DNA of 64,000 nt from Sandaracinobacteroides sp041675905 (GTDB lineage: Bacteria > Pseudomonadota > Alphaproteobacteria > Sphingomonadales > Sphingomonadaceae): contig JBAYSX010000010.1 of NCBI GenBank assembly GCA_041675905.1, forward strand, positions 19,726-83,725. Direction: 5' to 3'. The notes under the pieces are model-generated. The model was not told the origin of the DNA and did no database searches. It saw only the letters and a program-made list of their open reading frames with translations. Of the stretch, positions 16,304 through 24,889 are shown in pieces (position 1 is the first letter of the stretch; each line of letters opens with the position of its first letter). The translations under genes and the position numbers were made by a program.

Positions 16304-18418
16304 CTATCCTTCCAGCGCTTCGGAGAGGATCGCCGCCAGCCGTCCTTGCTCGGAGGACAGCAGCGCAGGGGTCAACGGACTATCGCCAGCCGGATCAATT
16401 CGCCGTAGCAAGGCATCGAAACCGACCGTATATCGGCGGGCCGCGTCGGCGAAGCTGCTATCATTGCCCAGCAATTGCTGCAATTCGCGGCGTTCGCGGC
16501 GCTCCAGCAAGGCGACGGCGCGGCGGTTGAACATACCACGCTCACCTTTTCGCCACGCATGCCAGTCGGCGTCACTCATCGGCTTGTCGAGGGCGGTCGA
16601 GATGGCGATGGCATCGCTGGAAAGGCGGTCAGCCAGCAATTGCGCCGCCGACAATATTTCCTGACGCGCGCTTGTTTCGACTTCAGCGATGCGTTCCATC
16701 GTGCGCGCGTCGAGAAGTTTCAACGTCGACGCAAGCGCGGACATGCTGGCGGCGGTGCGTTCGGCGGCATGGCGGGCGGCGTCGGATGCCGATTCGGCGG
16801 CGGCGGCGGCTTCCCGCGCCTGTTGAGCAATAGGTTCGGCGAAACTCTGCTTCATGGCGGCGGTGGCGGTTTCGGACAGGCTGTCACGCGCTGCGTCGAT
16901 CACGCCATCAAGCGTGGTGCGAACGGTTGTGGCCGTCTGGCTGGCGACATCGCGCACCCGGGACATCGCATCGACCAGCCGGGTTGCGGCGGCCAGCGAC
17001 GTGCTGTCGGTCTGCTGTTCGACTTCGGCGATCAGTTCGCGCGCATGGTTGAGTTCGACGACCAGCATCTGGCCGGCTGCTGCAATATTGTCGCGCTGTT
17101 GGGCGAAGACAGCAACGGCGGTATCCAGCGCGGCGCGCCCTTCTGCTATCGGCGTCAGCAACCCTTCGGCGCGCGCATGCGCCTGATCGACGGCGTCGAT
17201 CAGGCGGCTGATTTCGCCGGTAATTTTGCCCGCGGCACTGGCGGCGGCGATGCTGCGTTCGGGCAGCAGTTCGCCCAGTGCCATTACCGCCTCGGCGGCG
17301 GAATCCTGCAGCAGATGGGTGGAAGTCGCCATCTCCTCGAGTTGCATCTTCGCGGCCTTGAGGGGAACGGATAGGCCATCGATACCGCCATTCACCTCGG
17401 CGATGCGGGTTGAAAGCCGTTCGAGCGCCGCCATACTCGTGGTTTCACTATGCCGGATACGGGCGTCGATCAGGTGGAACGAGCGTTCGGCAGTTGCGGC
17501 CAGATGTTCGGTTTGCTGCCCGTGATTCGCCAGTTTTTGCTCGAAACCATCGGCGGCGGCCAGCATCGCGTCGAGCCGCTGGCTGATTTCACGCGCCGTA
17601 TCGCCGCCCAGCCGGTCCAGTCGCGAACGCGCCTCGGCGATGGTGGTGGACAGGGATTCCGCCTGGCCCTGCACCAGCTGGCGGATGCTGGTGGCGGCAT
17701 TCTCATTGATCTCGAACAGTGAATCGGCTTCGGATCGCAAGGTACGCATCGCCGTTTCGCTCGCGGCACGGGTCTGGGCGGCGCGAGCATCCAGTGCATT
17801 CAGCGACTCGGTCAGCTGGTGGGTAATCGAAGCACCGGTTGCCCCCAGCGATTCAGCGCCATGTTCGAGGGAGTTGCGCGATTCCTCGAGCCGCGCGAGA
17901 TGCGAATCGACTGCCTCGCCAATCTCCTCCAGCGTTTTGGGCAAACGCGCTGACGCATCCGTGGCGGTGGGAATCAGGCTGGCAAGCCGGTTTCCGGCGG
18001 CATTTGCAGCTTCACTTGACGCCACCAGATCAGCCAGCATTTTTCGTGCTGTGTCACCGCGTTCCTGCACCTGAGTCGCTGCTGATGCCAAAGCATCGAT
18101 ATCGCCAGCAAGGTGCGTGCGGAGTGCGTCAATACGGGTGGCGATACCTGCCATGCGCGACTCGGCCAGTTCCAGATCTTCGCTGCTTGCTATCACGGAA
18201 CTGGTCTGTGAACGACGGCCACGCAACGACTCGGCCAGCGCAAAAAACGCCGCTGGCGGGGCGAGCGCCCCCGCCACCCACAGCAGCAGGTTGGCGGGAT
18301 TGTCCAGCAGGCTGATCGGCTGCAGCAGGAACAGCCCCGCTACAAACGCTATCCAGGCGAGAGTCGCGATCGTTGCAAGAATGCGCGGAGCGCGCATTTC
18401 CCGAACTTCATCCGCCAT
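16304..18418 (-). CDS. Large membrane-anchored coiled-coil protein of unknown function
   Basis: A 704-residue protein that I do not recognise. Two hydrophobic helices near the N-terminus (ATIATLAWIAFVAGLFLL; ANLLLWVAGALAPPAAFFAL) are followed by about 530 residues of Ala/Glu/Ser/Thr/Leu-rich heptads without proline breaks, then a compact basic C-terminal domain (DADWHAWRKGERGMFNRRAV, RERRELQQLLG). The heptad region resembles methyl-accepting chemotaxis signalling stalks in composition but lacks their hairpin-tip signature. The start at 18418 has AGGGGGATAAAT before it. It begins 3 bases after the stop of the CDP-alcohol phosphatidyltransferase gene, so the two form an operon. It is probably an inner-membrane protein with a long cytoplasmic rod. 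Confidence 0.7.
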   Translation of the reverse strand: MADEVREMRAPRILATIATLAWIAFVAGLFLLQPISLLDNPANLLLWVAGALAPPAAFFALAESLRGRRSQTSSVIASSEDLELAESRMAGIATRIDALRTHLAGDIDALASAATQVQERGDTARKMLADLVASSEAANAAGNRLASLIPTATDASARLPKTLEEIGEAVDSHLARLEESRNSLEHGAESLGATGASITHQLTESLNALDARAAQTRAASETAMRTLRSEADSLFEINENAATSIRQLVQGQAESLSTTIAEARSRLDRLGGDTAREISQRLDAMLAAADGFEQKLANHGQQTEHLAATAERSFHLIDARIRHSETTSMAALERLSTRIAEVNGGIDGLSVPLKAAKMQLEEMATSTHLLQDSAAEAVMALGELLPERSIAAASAAGKITGEISRLIDAVDQAHARAEGLLTPIAEGRAALDTAVAVFAQQRDNIAAAGQMLVVELNHARELIAEVEQQTDSTSLAAATRLVDAMSRVRDVASQTATTVRTTLDGVIDAARDSLSETATAAMKQSFAEPIAQQAREAAAAAESASDAARHAAERTAASMSALASTLKLLDARTMERIAEVETSARQEILSAAQLLADRLSSDAIAISTALDKPMSDADWHAWRKGERGMFNRRAVALLERRERRELQQLLGNDSSFADAARRYTVGFDALLRRIDPAGDSPLTPALLSSEQGRLAAILSEALEG

Positions 18419-18420
18419 AT

Positions 18421-19251
18421 TTATCCCCCTGCTTGTGTGGCTGCCGTCAAGTCGCGCTCGGCCTGCCTTAGCCACCGACCGCCGACAAGGGCAAGCAGCG
18501 TCAGGGCCACAATTTCCCAGGCCCAATAGAAGATGGGTGAGCCCATCAGGCAGGCGATCCAGATGGCAAGGGTGCGGCCATTGGCGGAAAGAGGCGTCAG
18601 CATCATCATCCGGGGCGCGGCTTTTTCCCGCCAATGCGCCAGCATCTCCGCGCGCTGAGCGGGTGGTGCACTGGCCAGCATCCCGTCGAACGGGCGCGTC
18701 CGGTTGCCGAGCCAGCGTTCGCCACGATTATACAGGCGCTCAACGAACCCGCCGACATCCCGCCGTGGCGTGCTATCGAACCGCCCGGCGATGCGGCGAA
18801 TATAAGTTTCCCGCCCGGCTTCGTAAAACAGGGACTGCAGAATGTGCGCGCAGCCCGAAATCACCGCCAGCCCCATCGCTGCCCAGGGGTAGGGGGAGGT
18901 TAGCGCCAGCGCGATGTTGACGGCTACAAAGGTGGTGTAATCGGCAATTCCATCTACCAGCCGCCCGAAATCAGAAGTGCGGCCAGTGGCTCGCGCCAGG
19001 GCGCCGTCCAGCCCGTCCATCACATGCCAGCCGATCATCAGCAGAAAGCCGACGGTCGCCCATAGCGGCTCGTACCAGTGCGTATAGGCAAGGGCGGCGG
19101 CAAGCCCAAGGCCAAGCCCGAAGACGCTGACGACGTTGGGGGCGATTCCGCTATGAATGGCCTTCGGCAATAGCGCCGCAGACAGCCGATGCACGACGAG
19201 TCGATTGCTCCATGGTTCTATCTCGGGAGGGCGTCCGGGCGGATTGGGCAT
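18421..19251 (-). CDS. CDP-alcohol phosphatidyltransferase family membrane enzyme
   Basis: A 276-residue integral-membrane enzyme with about six hydrophobic helices. The complete family signature is present: DGLDGALAR, then eight residues, GRLVDGIAD, i.e. D-x2-DG-x2-AR-x8-G-x3-D-x3-D with all four metal-binding Asp. Such enzymes swap CMP on a CDP-alcohol for another alcohol. The insert ETYIRRIAGRFDSTPRRDVG with a long loop before the last two helices is unusual. It is divergent, by 106 bases, from a second CDP-alcohol enzyme and an inositol-phosphate synthase, so inositol lipid synthesis is a reasonable guess. Its substrates cannot be read from the sequence. Confidence 0.85.
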   Translation of the reverse strand: MPNPPGRPPEIEPWSNRLVVHRLSAALLPKAIHSGIAPNVVSVFGLGLGLAAALAYTHWYEPLWATVGFLLMIGWHVMDGLDGALARATGRTSDFGRLVDGIADYTTFVAVNIALALTSPYPWAAMGLAVISGCAHILQSLFYEAGRETYIRRIAGRFDSTPRRDVGGFVERLYNRGERWLGNRTRPFDGMLASAPPAQRAEMLAHWREKAAPRMMMLTPLSANGRTLAIWIACLMGSPIFYWAWEIVALTLLALVGGRWLRQAERDLTAATQAGG

Positions 19252-19357
19252 GGGGGTCGATTCTGTTACTTTTTGGTGGGCAGCGATGGTTGCGCGGTCT
19301 CCCCCGCCTGGCAAGGCTTGGCAATGTCGGCACCGAAGCTCTAGAGGAAGCGGCACC

Positions 19358-20710
19358 ATGTTATTTGTTGCCTTGGTGTCCTCTGGTGACGCCGAACCCG
19401 GTATGCTTCCACCCGGCCTGCAGGCCGTCGGCGGGATCACGCTTGTTGAAAGACAGGTGCGGCAAGCCTTGCGCGCGGGTGCCGCACAGGTGCTGTTGCT
19501 GGCCGCGGCGCTCCCCGAACCGGTAGAAAACCGGCTGGTGGCGGATGGGCGCGTCGTGCGCGTAGCAACCGTGCGGGATTTGGGACGACAACTGACGGAC
19601 AAGACCGCGCCCTTGCTTCTGATGGCGCCAGGCACGCTGCTGGATGATCGGCTGATCCGCCAGATGGCCAGCGGAACATCCGCGCCGGCACTGATGGTCT
19701 TCTCGGGTGAATCGCCCGTGGGAGCCGAACGGCTGGACGCGCGGGATCATTGGGCGGGTCTGGCGCTGTTGCCGGCAGCGATGGTCCGGCAGGTGGCGGC
19801 CGGCCTTGGTGAATGGGAACTGGGTGCGACGCTTGTCCGCGCGGCGGTAGAAGCGGGCGCGACACGTCTGGATACTTCGACGTTCGACACCTACGCGGCC
19901 GACCGGCGGCGCAATCTGCCCTTCGTCTGGGCGCGTCCCACCGAACCCGCAAGTTGCGACTCGGCAACTGGCCTGCTGCAGGATGCAGCACAAAAGGGCT
20001 GCCTCGACTGGCCCGCGCGCTTTATTCACGCGCCGCTGGAAGACTGGCTGGTCCGCCTGCTGCTGCCGACATCTGTCACGCCCAACCGTATCACCTTGCT
20101 GACGGCGATCCTCGGCTTTGGCGCGATTGCCGCCTTTGCCGCCGGCTGGTTGTGGGTGGGCCTCGTGCTCATGCTGATCATTGGCCCGCTCGATGGCGTG
20201 GATGGGAAGCTGGCGCGCACCCGTTGCGAATTCTCCCGCTGGGGCGATCTGGAACATGTGCTGGATAAGGTCGTGGAATATGGCGCGTATATCGCCATGG
20301 GCTACTGGTTCGCCAAATTCCATGGCGTCGCTGCCTGGCTTGCGGCAGCGGGTATCATCATCTTCGCCTTGTCCGAAGCACTGAAGGGCGAGTTTTTCCG
20401 CCGCTTCACCAAACGCCAGCTGGATGATTGGGGACCATTTGAAAGACGATTTCGGCTGGTGGGCGGCCGGCGCAATACATTTTTCTGGACGCTGATCCCC
20501 TTTGCTGCCTATGGGTTGTGGTTTGAAGGGTTTTTATTCATTCTCGGCTATGCCGCGCTGACCTTTGCCGTGGCTGAGTGGCGTTTCCTCAAGGCATTGT
20601 TCGAACATGCCCGGCAAACCAACCAGCAGGTGGCGGCGAATTTTGCTGAAACCGCATATGATTTTATGCCAAAGGCAAAGCCGCTCGTGCGCGACAAAAT
20701 TATGACATAA
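19358..20710 (+). CDS. CDP-alcohol phosphotransferase fused to a degenerate nucleotidyltransferase domain
   Basis: A 450-residue two-domain protein. Residues 1 to about 215 resemble a sugar-nucleotidyltransferase fold (GGITLVERQVRQALRAGA) but lack the LAAGxGxR...K nucleotide-binding signature. Residues 215-450 form a CDP-alcohol phosphotransferase membrane domain with DGVDGKLARTRCEFSRWG followed by DLEHVLDK. One residue is missing after the second Gly, and Glu takes the place of the third Asp. The layout copies the archaeal bifunctional inositol-phosphate cytidylyltransferase / di-inositol-phosphate-phosphate synthase, where both domains are active. The start at 19358 has GAGGAAG upstream. 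The inositol synthase gene follows 45 bases later. Confidence 0.8.
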   Translation: MLFVALVSSGDAEPGMLPPGLQAVGGITLVERQVRQALRAGAAQVLLLAAALPEPVENRLVADGRVVRVATVRDLGRQLTDKTAPLLLMAPGTLLDDRLIRQMASGTSAPALMVFSGESPVGAERLDARDHWAGLALLPAAMVRQVAAGLGEWELGATLVRAAVEAGATRLDTSTFDTYAADRRRNLPFVWARPTEPASCDSATGLLQDAAQKGCLDWPARFIHAPLEDWLVRLLLPTSVTPNRITLLTAILGFGAIAAFAAGWLWVGLVLMLIIGPLDGVDGKLARTRCEFSRWGDLEHVLDKVVEYGAYIAMGYWFAKFHGVAAWLAAAGIIIFALSEALKGEFFRRFTKRQLDDWGPFERRFRLVGGRRNTFFWTLIPFAAYGLWFEGFLFILGYAALTFAVAEWRFLKALFEHARQTNQQVAANFAETAYDFMPKAKPLVRDKIMT

Positions 20711-20755
20711 TCTGCGCTCACGCGTGCGCCGTTTCGATTAAAGGTTAAAAAACAC

Positions 20756-21877
20756 ATGAATCCGATCAATATCGCCATTGCTGGAGTGGGCAATTGCGCA
20801 TCGTCGCTGGTCCAGGGTCTGTCCTGGTATGCCAACGGCGGGGGGAATGAGGCCATTGGCCTGTCTTACTGGGATCTTGCCGGTTACCGTCCGAAAGATA
20901 TCCGCGTGGTCGCGGCTTTCGATGTCGATGCGCGGAAAGTTGGCCAGGATGTGAATGAAGCGATTTTCGCCAAACCCAACTGCACGACCGTTTTCTGCGA
21001 CCATGTCGCGCCGACCGGCATCAAGGTACAAATGGGAGCTGTGCTGGATGGCGTGGCCCCGCATATGCTGGACGCGGCGGAGAATCGCGGTTTTCGCCTG
21101 TCAGATGCGCCGGAAAGCAGCCTCAACGAGGTGATCGAGACGCTGAAGCGCACGGAAACTCATGTATTGATGAACTATCTGCCGGTTGGCAGCCAGAAAG
21201 CCACGGAATTTTATGCCGAGGCGGCCCTGCGCGCCAAAGTCGCGTTTGTGAACAATATCCCGGTGTTCATCGCTTCCAACCCGGAATGGGCGAAGCGTTT
21301 TGCCGATGCGAATGTGCCGTTGATCGGCGATGACATCAAGGCGCAGTTGGGTGCAACCATTGTGCACCGGACACTGACCGATCTGTTCGCCCGCCGCGGG
21401 GTACAACTGGACCGCACCTATCAATTGAATACCGGTGGCAACACCGATTTCCTGAATATGCAGTCGAAAGAACGGCTGGAATCAAAGAAAATCAGCAAGA
21501 CTGAAGCCGTGCAATCGGTCGCCGATCACCGGCTGGACCCCGACGATATTCATGTCGGGCCGTCCGATTATGTCGCATGGCAGAACGACAACAAGGTCTG
21601 TTTCTTGCGCATGGAAGGGCGTTTGTTTGGCGGCGTGCCGATGAACATCGAACTGCGGCTGTCGGTAGAAGATAGCCCCAACTCCGCTGGCGTCGCCATC
21701 GACCTGATTCGCTGCGCCGCAGTGGCGCGGGAGCGGGGGATCGGCGGCGTCATCGAAGCTCCGGCTGCCGCTTTTTGCAAGCATCCGCCGGTCCAGCGAC
21801 CCGATTCCGTAGCACACGACGCGCTTGATGCTTTTGTGCGCGGTGACAATCGCGATGGCGGTCTGACCCGGCATTGA
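20756..21877 (+). CDS. ino1: Inositol-1-phosphate synthase (actinobacterial type)
   Basis: A 373-residue myo-inositol-phosphate synthase, which cyclises glucose-6-phosphate to inositol phosphate using NAD. The NAD motif AIAGVGNCASSLVQGL lies at the N-terminus. Long segments match mycobacterial Ino1 as I recall it: NYLPVGSQKATEFYA, FVNNIPVFIAS, VPLIGDDIKAQLGATI, RGVQLDRTYQLNTGGN, SKERLESKKISKTEAV and EDSPNSAGVAIDLIR. This short prokaryotic form is about 370 residues long. The gene lies between the fused CDP-alcohol enzyme and a cytidylyltransferase-like gene, whose TTG start overlaps its stop (TTGA). That context supports a dedicated phosphoinositol pathway. Confidence 0.94.
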   Translation: MNPINIAIAGVGNCASSLVQGLSWYANGGGNEAIGLSYWDLAGYRPKDIRVVAAFDVDARKVGQDVNEAIFAKPNCTTVFCDHVAPTGIKVQMGAVLDGVAPHMLDAAENRGFRLSDAPESSLNEVIETLKRTETHVLMNYLPVGSQKATEFYAEAALRAKVAFVNNIPVFIASNPEWAKRFADANVPLIGDDIKAQLGATIVHRTLTDLFARRGVQLDRTYQLNTGGNTDFLNMQSKERLESKKISKTEAVQSVADHRLDPDDIHVGPSDYVAWQNDNKVCFLRMEGRLFGGVPMNIELRLSVEDSPNSAGVAIDLIRCAAVARERGIGGVIEAPAAAFCKHPPVQRPDSVAHDALDAFVRGDNRDGGLTRH

Positions 21878-22578
21878 GCCGTCATGCGGTGATTCTGGCG
21901 GCGGGCGCGGGTTCCCGCCTGGCGCCTGCGTCGCCGGACGTAAAGCCGCTGGTGGCGATCGAGGGCAAGCCGCTGCTGCGCCATGCGCTGGATGCGCTCG
22001 TGGCAGCGGGCGTTGCATCTGCAACCGTGGTTGTCGGACGGGAGGGGGATGCCGTAGCGGCAGTGGCAAGAACGGCTGCCATCCCCGTGGATTCCATCGA
22101 GAATCCGCTGTGGCATTCCACGCCCAATGGCGTCTCCTTGCTGGCCGCGCGTGAGCGGGTGCAGCCGGGAACGCTGTTGATGATGGCGGACCATCTGGTG
22201 ACTCCATCTCTCATTCGCCGGCTTGTTGCCGGCGCACGCGGGGACGTGACGCTTGGGGTCGATCGCCGCCTTGGTCATCCGTGGGTGGATGAGGCTGACG
22301 TGACGCGGGTGCGTACCGACCGCGCAGGAAATATCCGCGCGCTCGGTAAAAATCTGCTGGTCTATGATGCGTATGATTGCGGCGTATTCGTGATCGGCCC
22401 GGCGCTGCTGGCTGCGCTGGACCAGCTTTCTGCGCCGTCGCTATCCGAAGGCGTGATGGCGCTGGAAACGGCGGCGACGGTCGATATTGGCGCCTCTCCA
22501 TGGCTGGATGTGGACGATGCGCGCGCGCTCGCCATCGCCCATTCTGAATGGCGGCGGAAGGTGACAGGCGGAGATTAA
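21874..22578 (+). CDS. Inositol-1-phosphate cytidylyltransferase-like nucleotidyltransferase
   Basis: A 234-residue NTP-transferase with an intact signature AVILAAGAGSRL...KPLVAIEGKPLL. Beyond the generic fold it shares segments with the cytidylyltransferase half of the archaeal IPCT/DIPP synthase as I recall it: NGVSLLAARERV, LLMMADHLVTP, ALGKNLLVYDAYDCGVFVI and PWLDVDDARAL. The expected reaction is CTP + inositol-1-phosphate to CDP-inositol. The start is TTG at 21874 inside the ino1 stop (4-base overlap); a GTG at 21889 would remove part of the first strand. The protein is soluble and cytoplasmic. The function is inferred from both similarity and context. Confidence 0.8.
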   Translation: MSRHAVILAAGAGSRLAPASPDVKPLVAIEGKPLLRHALDALVAAGVASATVVVGREGDAVAAVARTAAIPVDSIENPLWHSTPNGVSLLAARERVQPGTLLMMADHLVTPSLIRRLVAGARGDVTLGVDRRLGHPWVDEADVTRVRTDRAGNIRALGKNLLVYDAYDCGVFVIGPALLAALDQLSAPSLSEGVMALETAATVDIGASPWLDVDDARALAIAHSEWRRKVTGGD

Positions 22579-22597
22579 TCCGCTAGCGGCTTCCACC

Positions 22598-24115
22598 GTG
22601 AAGAACGCCCTGCGAATTTTTCTGACTTGCATCGGCGCGTGGTCGCTGACGACAGCGCCTGCCGTTGCCGGCCCATGGGCTGAAGCCGGAGACGCGCGTC
22701 TGCGCCAGGACGTCGAGCTATTGAAAAGCTTCGGTTATGTTCCAGGGCCAATCGACGCCTGGCCATTACCCTGGGCGCAAATCGATGCGGGGATCGATGC
22801 GGCGCGGGCCTCCGCCGGATTGTCTCCGGCGCTGATGATGGCGTTGGCGCGGCTGGAGACACTGTCCGATCGCAATCGCCAGACGTCCCGCTACATGGTG
22901 AATGGCAGTTTTACGACGGAGCCGGCGCTGGTGCGCGGTTTTGCGGCCTCCGCCCGCAACGCGGCGGATATGACGGTGACGGCATCCCATGATCTGGGTG
23001 ACAGCTTGAGTATCACCTGGGGTGCGAGCTATCTGTCCGGCGGGACAGACAAGCAGCGCGCAACGCAGCAGGGTAATAAATTCTCCCCCGCGCCCAGCCA
23101 TGCTGCTCTTCGTCTTGGCAATTGGGCGCTATACGGCGGCTATCCTGAAACCTGGTGGGGGCCGGGTATTGATGGCAGCATGCTGTTTTCGACCAGCGCG
23201 CGCCCGTTCCCGCGTGTCGGTATTCGCCGGTTGCGGCCCTATAGTATCGACTTTCCGGTCTTGCGCTGGCTCGGTCCGGTAACGGCCGATGCGTTCGTGG
23301 GAGTGCTGACCGAAAAGCGTGATTATAAGAACCCGGGTATCATCGGCATGCGATTCGCATTCCAGCCGACGCCTTATTTCGAGATCAGCCTCAATCGGGG
23401 GCTGATGCTATGCGGGGAAGGGCGACCCTGCGGCGCGGGGACGATATTCGACGCGCTGGTGGGTGTGGGCGACGCCGACAATACCGGCACGTTTGACGAA
23501 CCGGGTAATCAGCTCGGCGGTTTCAACATGTCTTACCGCCGCCCCATCGGGAAAACCGGTCATGCGTTGCGGCTGCACTTCGATACGGTGGCGGAAGACG
23601 CCGATAACATCCTGATCGAACAGTTCGCCCGGCAGATCGGGGTCGGCTTTACCGGGCCGGCGGGCAGCGGCGGCGCAAGCTATCTGGCCGGTATCGAATA
23701 TACCGACACACAGGGAGCACGTTTCCTCGGCGACTTGCAGGGCGGAAAAACCTACCCTGGCTCTATCTACAACCATTTTCTCTATCGCGATGGCTGGACA
23801 TTTCGCCGTCGCCCGCTCGGCTATTCGCTGGATGGCGACACGCGCGCCTTTACCCTGCATGGCGCGGTCACCGATACGCGTAACCGCCGCTGGTATGGTT
23901 CTCTGCGCTATATCGACCTGAATCTCCACGCGATTCTGCGTTATCGTATATCTCACAGCAATGAGAAGATCGGGCTGGCCACGGGCGGAGTCGAATGGCC
24001 AACGCAATTTGGTGATTTGAAGTTCGAAGCGCGGGTGCAGAAGAATGCGCCGGACACGCCCGATTCCAAACCCTGGCGTGTGCAGGGCGAATTCGGCTGG
24101 ACAAGCCGATTTTGA
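22598..24115 (+). CDS. Wzi-like capsule assembly / outer-membrane beta-barrel protein
   Basis: A 505-residue exported protein of the capsule-assembly Wzi family. It has a signal peptide (MKNALRIFLTCIGAWSLTTA), a helical plug-like region with DVELLKSFGYVPGPIDAWPLPWAQI, then many amphipathic beta strands ending in the terminal aromatic RF expected of an outer-membrane barrel. Typical Wzi segments are NWALYGGYPETWWGPG and VLRWLGPVTADAFVG. In E. coli, Wzi tethers capsule at the cell surface. The start is GTG, 19 bases after the cytidylyltransferase gene, so it may be the last gene of the inositol operon. Confidence 0.85.
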   Translation: MKNALRIFLTCIGAWSLTTAPAVAGPWAEAGDARLRQDVELLKSFGYVPGPIDAWPLPWAQIDAGIDAARASAGLSPALMMALARLETLSDRNRQTSRYMVNGSFTTEPALVRGFAASARNAADMTVTASHDLGDSLSITWGASYLSGGTDKQRATQQGNKFSPAPSHAALRLGNWALYGGYPETWWGPGIDGSMLFSTSARPFPRVGIRRLRPYSIDFPVLRWLGPVTADAFVGVLTEKRDYKNPGIIGMRFAFQPTPYFEISLNRGLMLCGEGRPCGAGTIFDALVGVGDADNTGTFDEPGNQLGGFNMSYRRPIGKTGHALRLHFDTVAEDADNILIEQFARQIGVGFTGPAGSGGASYLAGIEYTDTQGARFLGDLQGGKTYPGSIYNHFLYRDGWTFRRRPLGYSLDGDTRAFTLHGAVTDTRNRRWYGSLRYIDLNLHAILRYRISHSNEKIGLATGGVEWPTQFGDLKFEARVQKNAPDTPDSKPWRVQGEFGWTSRF

Positions 24116-24158
24116 AAGGATTCAGGCTGGATTCAGCTGATTTGGCAAGAGTAACGCG

Positions 24159-24791
24159 ATGATAAAGAAGCTGCTGTCAGTTCTGGCACTTCCCCTGATC
24201 GTCAGTCTCCCGGCGCTGGCGCAGGAAACGGGCGAGCCAACACCCATTACGCCGACCGTAAATCCGGCGGCCTCCCCGCCGGCAGATACTTCGCAACCGG
24301 TGCGGGATGCAGGCTATGAGATGACGGAAATCGTTGCAGCGGCCGATGATGCGCTGGGCGAGGGTTCACAGGCAGTCGCCCAGGTAATCGAAAAAGTCTT
24401 CGCGGATCTCGGCAAGCCCAACGCCTATATCGTGGGCCGGGAAGGTGGCGGCGCGCTGATTTTCGGCCTGCGTTACGGCCAGGGTACGCTACATTCGAAA
24501 ATCGAGGGCGAGCGTCAGGTGCATTGGACCGGCCCGTCGCTGGGACCGGACGTCGGCGGCGATGTGTCGCGCAGTTTCACGCTGGTTTATAATTTGTACG
24601 ACACCGAGGAAATTTTCCAGCGCTTCCCGGCGGTTGAGGGGCGTGCCTATCTGATCGCCGGCGTTGCGGCCAACTATCACCAGCAGGGTGATATTGTCCT
24701 TGTGCCCGTACGGCTGGGGGCTGGCTGGCGGTTGGGCGCCAATATGGGCTATCTGAAATATACAAGAAAGGGGACGATCTTCCCCTTCTGA
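24159..24791 (+). CDS. eipA: Envelope integrity protein EipA (DUF1134)
   Basis: A 210-residue periplasmic DUF1134 protein, the family of Brucella EipA, which is needed for envelope integrity. The signal peptide MIKKLLSVLALPLIVSLPALA is followed by a Pro/Thr-rich linker to about residue 50. The compact domain then has GKPNAYIVGREGGGALIFGLRYGQG, HWTGPSLGPDVGGDVSR and a glycine-rich end with LGANMGYLKYTRKGTI. It lies 43 bases after the Wzi-like gene and upstream of lptD. It is a small beta-barrel-fold protein whose ligand is not known. Confidence 0.9.
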   Translation: MIKKLLSVLALPLIVSLPALAQETGEPTPITPTVNPAASPPADTSQPVRDAGYEMTEIVAAADDALGEGSQAVAQVIEKVFADLGKPNAYIVGREGGGALIFGLRYGQGTLHSKIEGERQVHWTGPSLGPDVGGDVSRSFTLVYNLYDTEEIFQRFPAVEGRAYLIAGVAANYHQQGDIVLVPVRLGAGWRLGANMGYLKYTRKGTIFPF

Positions 24792-24823
24792 TTCCGGCAG
24801 GCTGACAAGGGGGTAATTTGACG

Positions 24824-24889
24824 ATGGAAACGCACGGTCAGGCGGGGCGCGCCTATGCGGTGCTTGTGCTATCGCGCACGCATGCCTAA
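24824..24889 (+). other. Possible 21-codon leader ORF before lptD
   Basis: ATG at 24824, preceded by AAGGGGG at about 10 bases, opens a 21-residue frame reading METHGQAGRAYAVLVLSRTH and one further Ala. Its TAA ends at 24889, so it overlaps the lptD start candidate at 24882 (ATGCCTAA). This could couple lptD translation to the leader, or be chance. Only the stop-start overlap and the good ribosome site support it. Confidence 0.3.
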
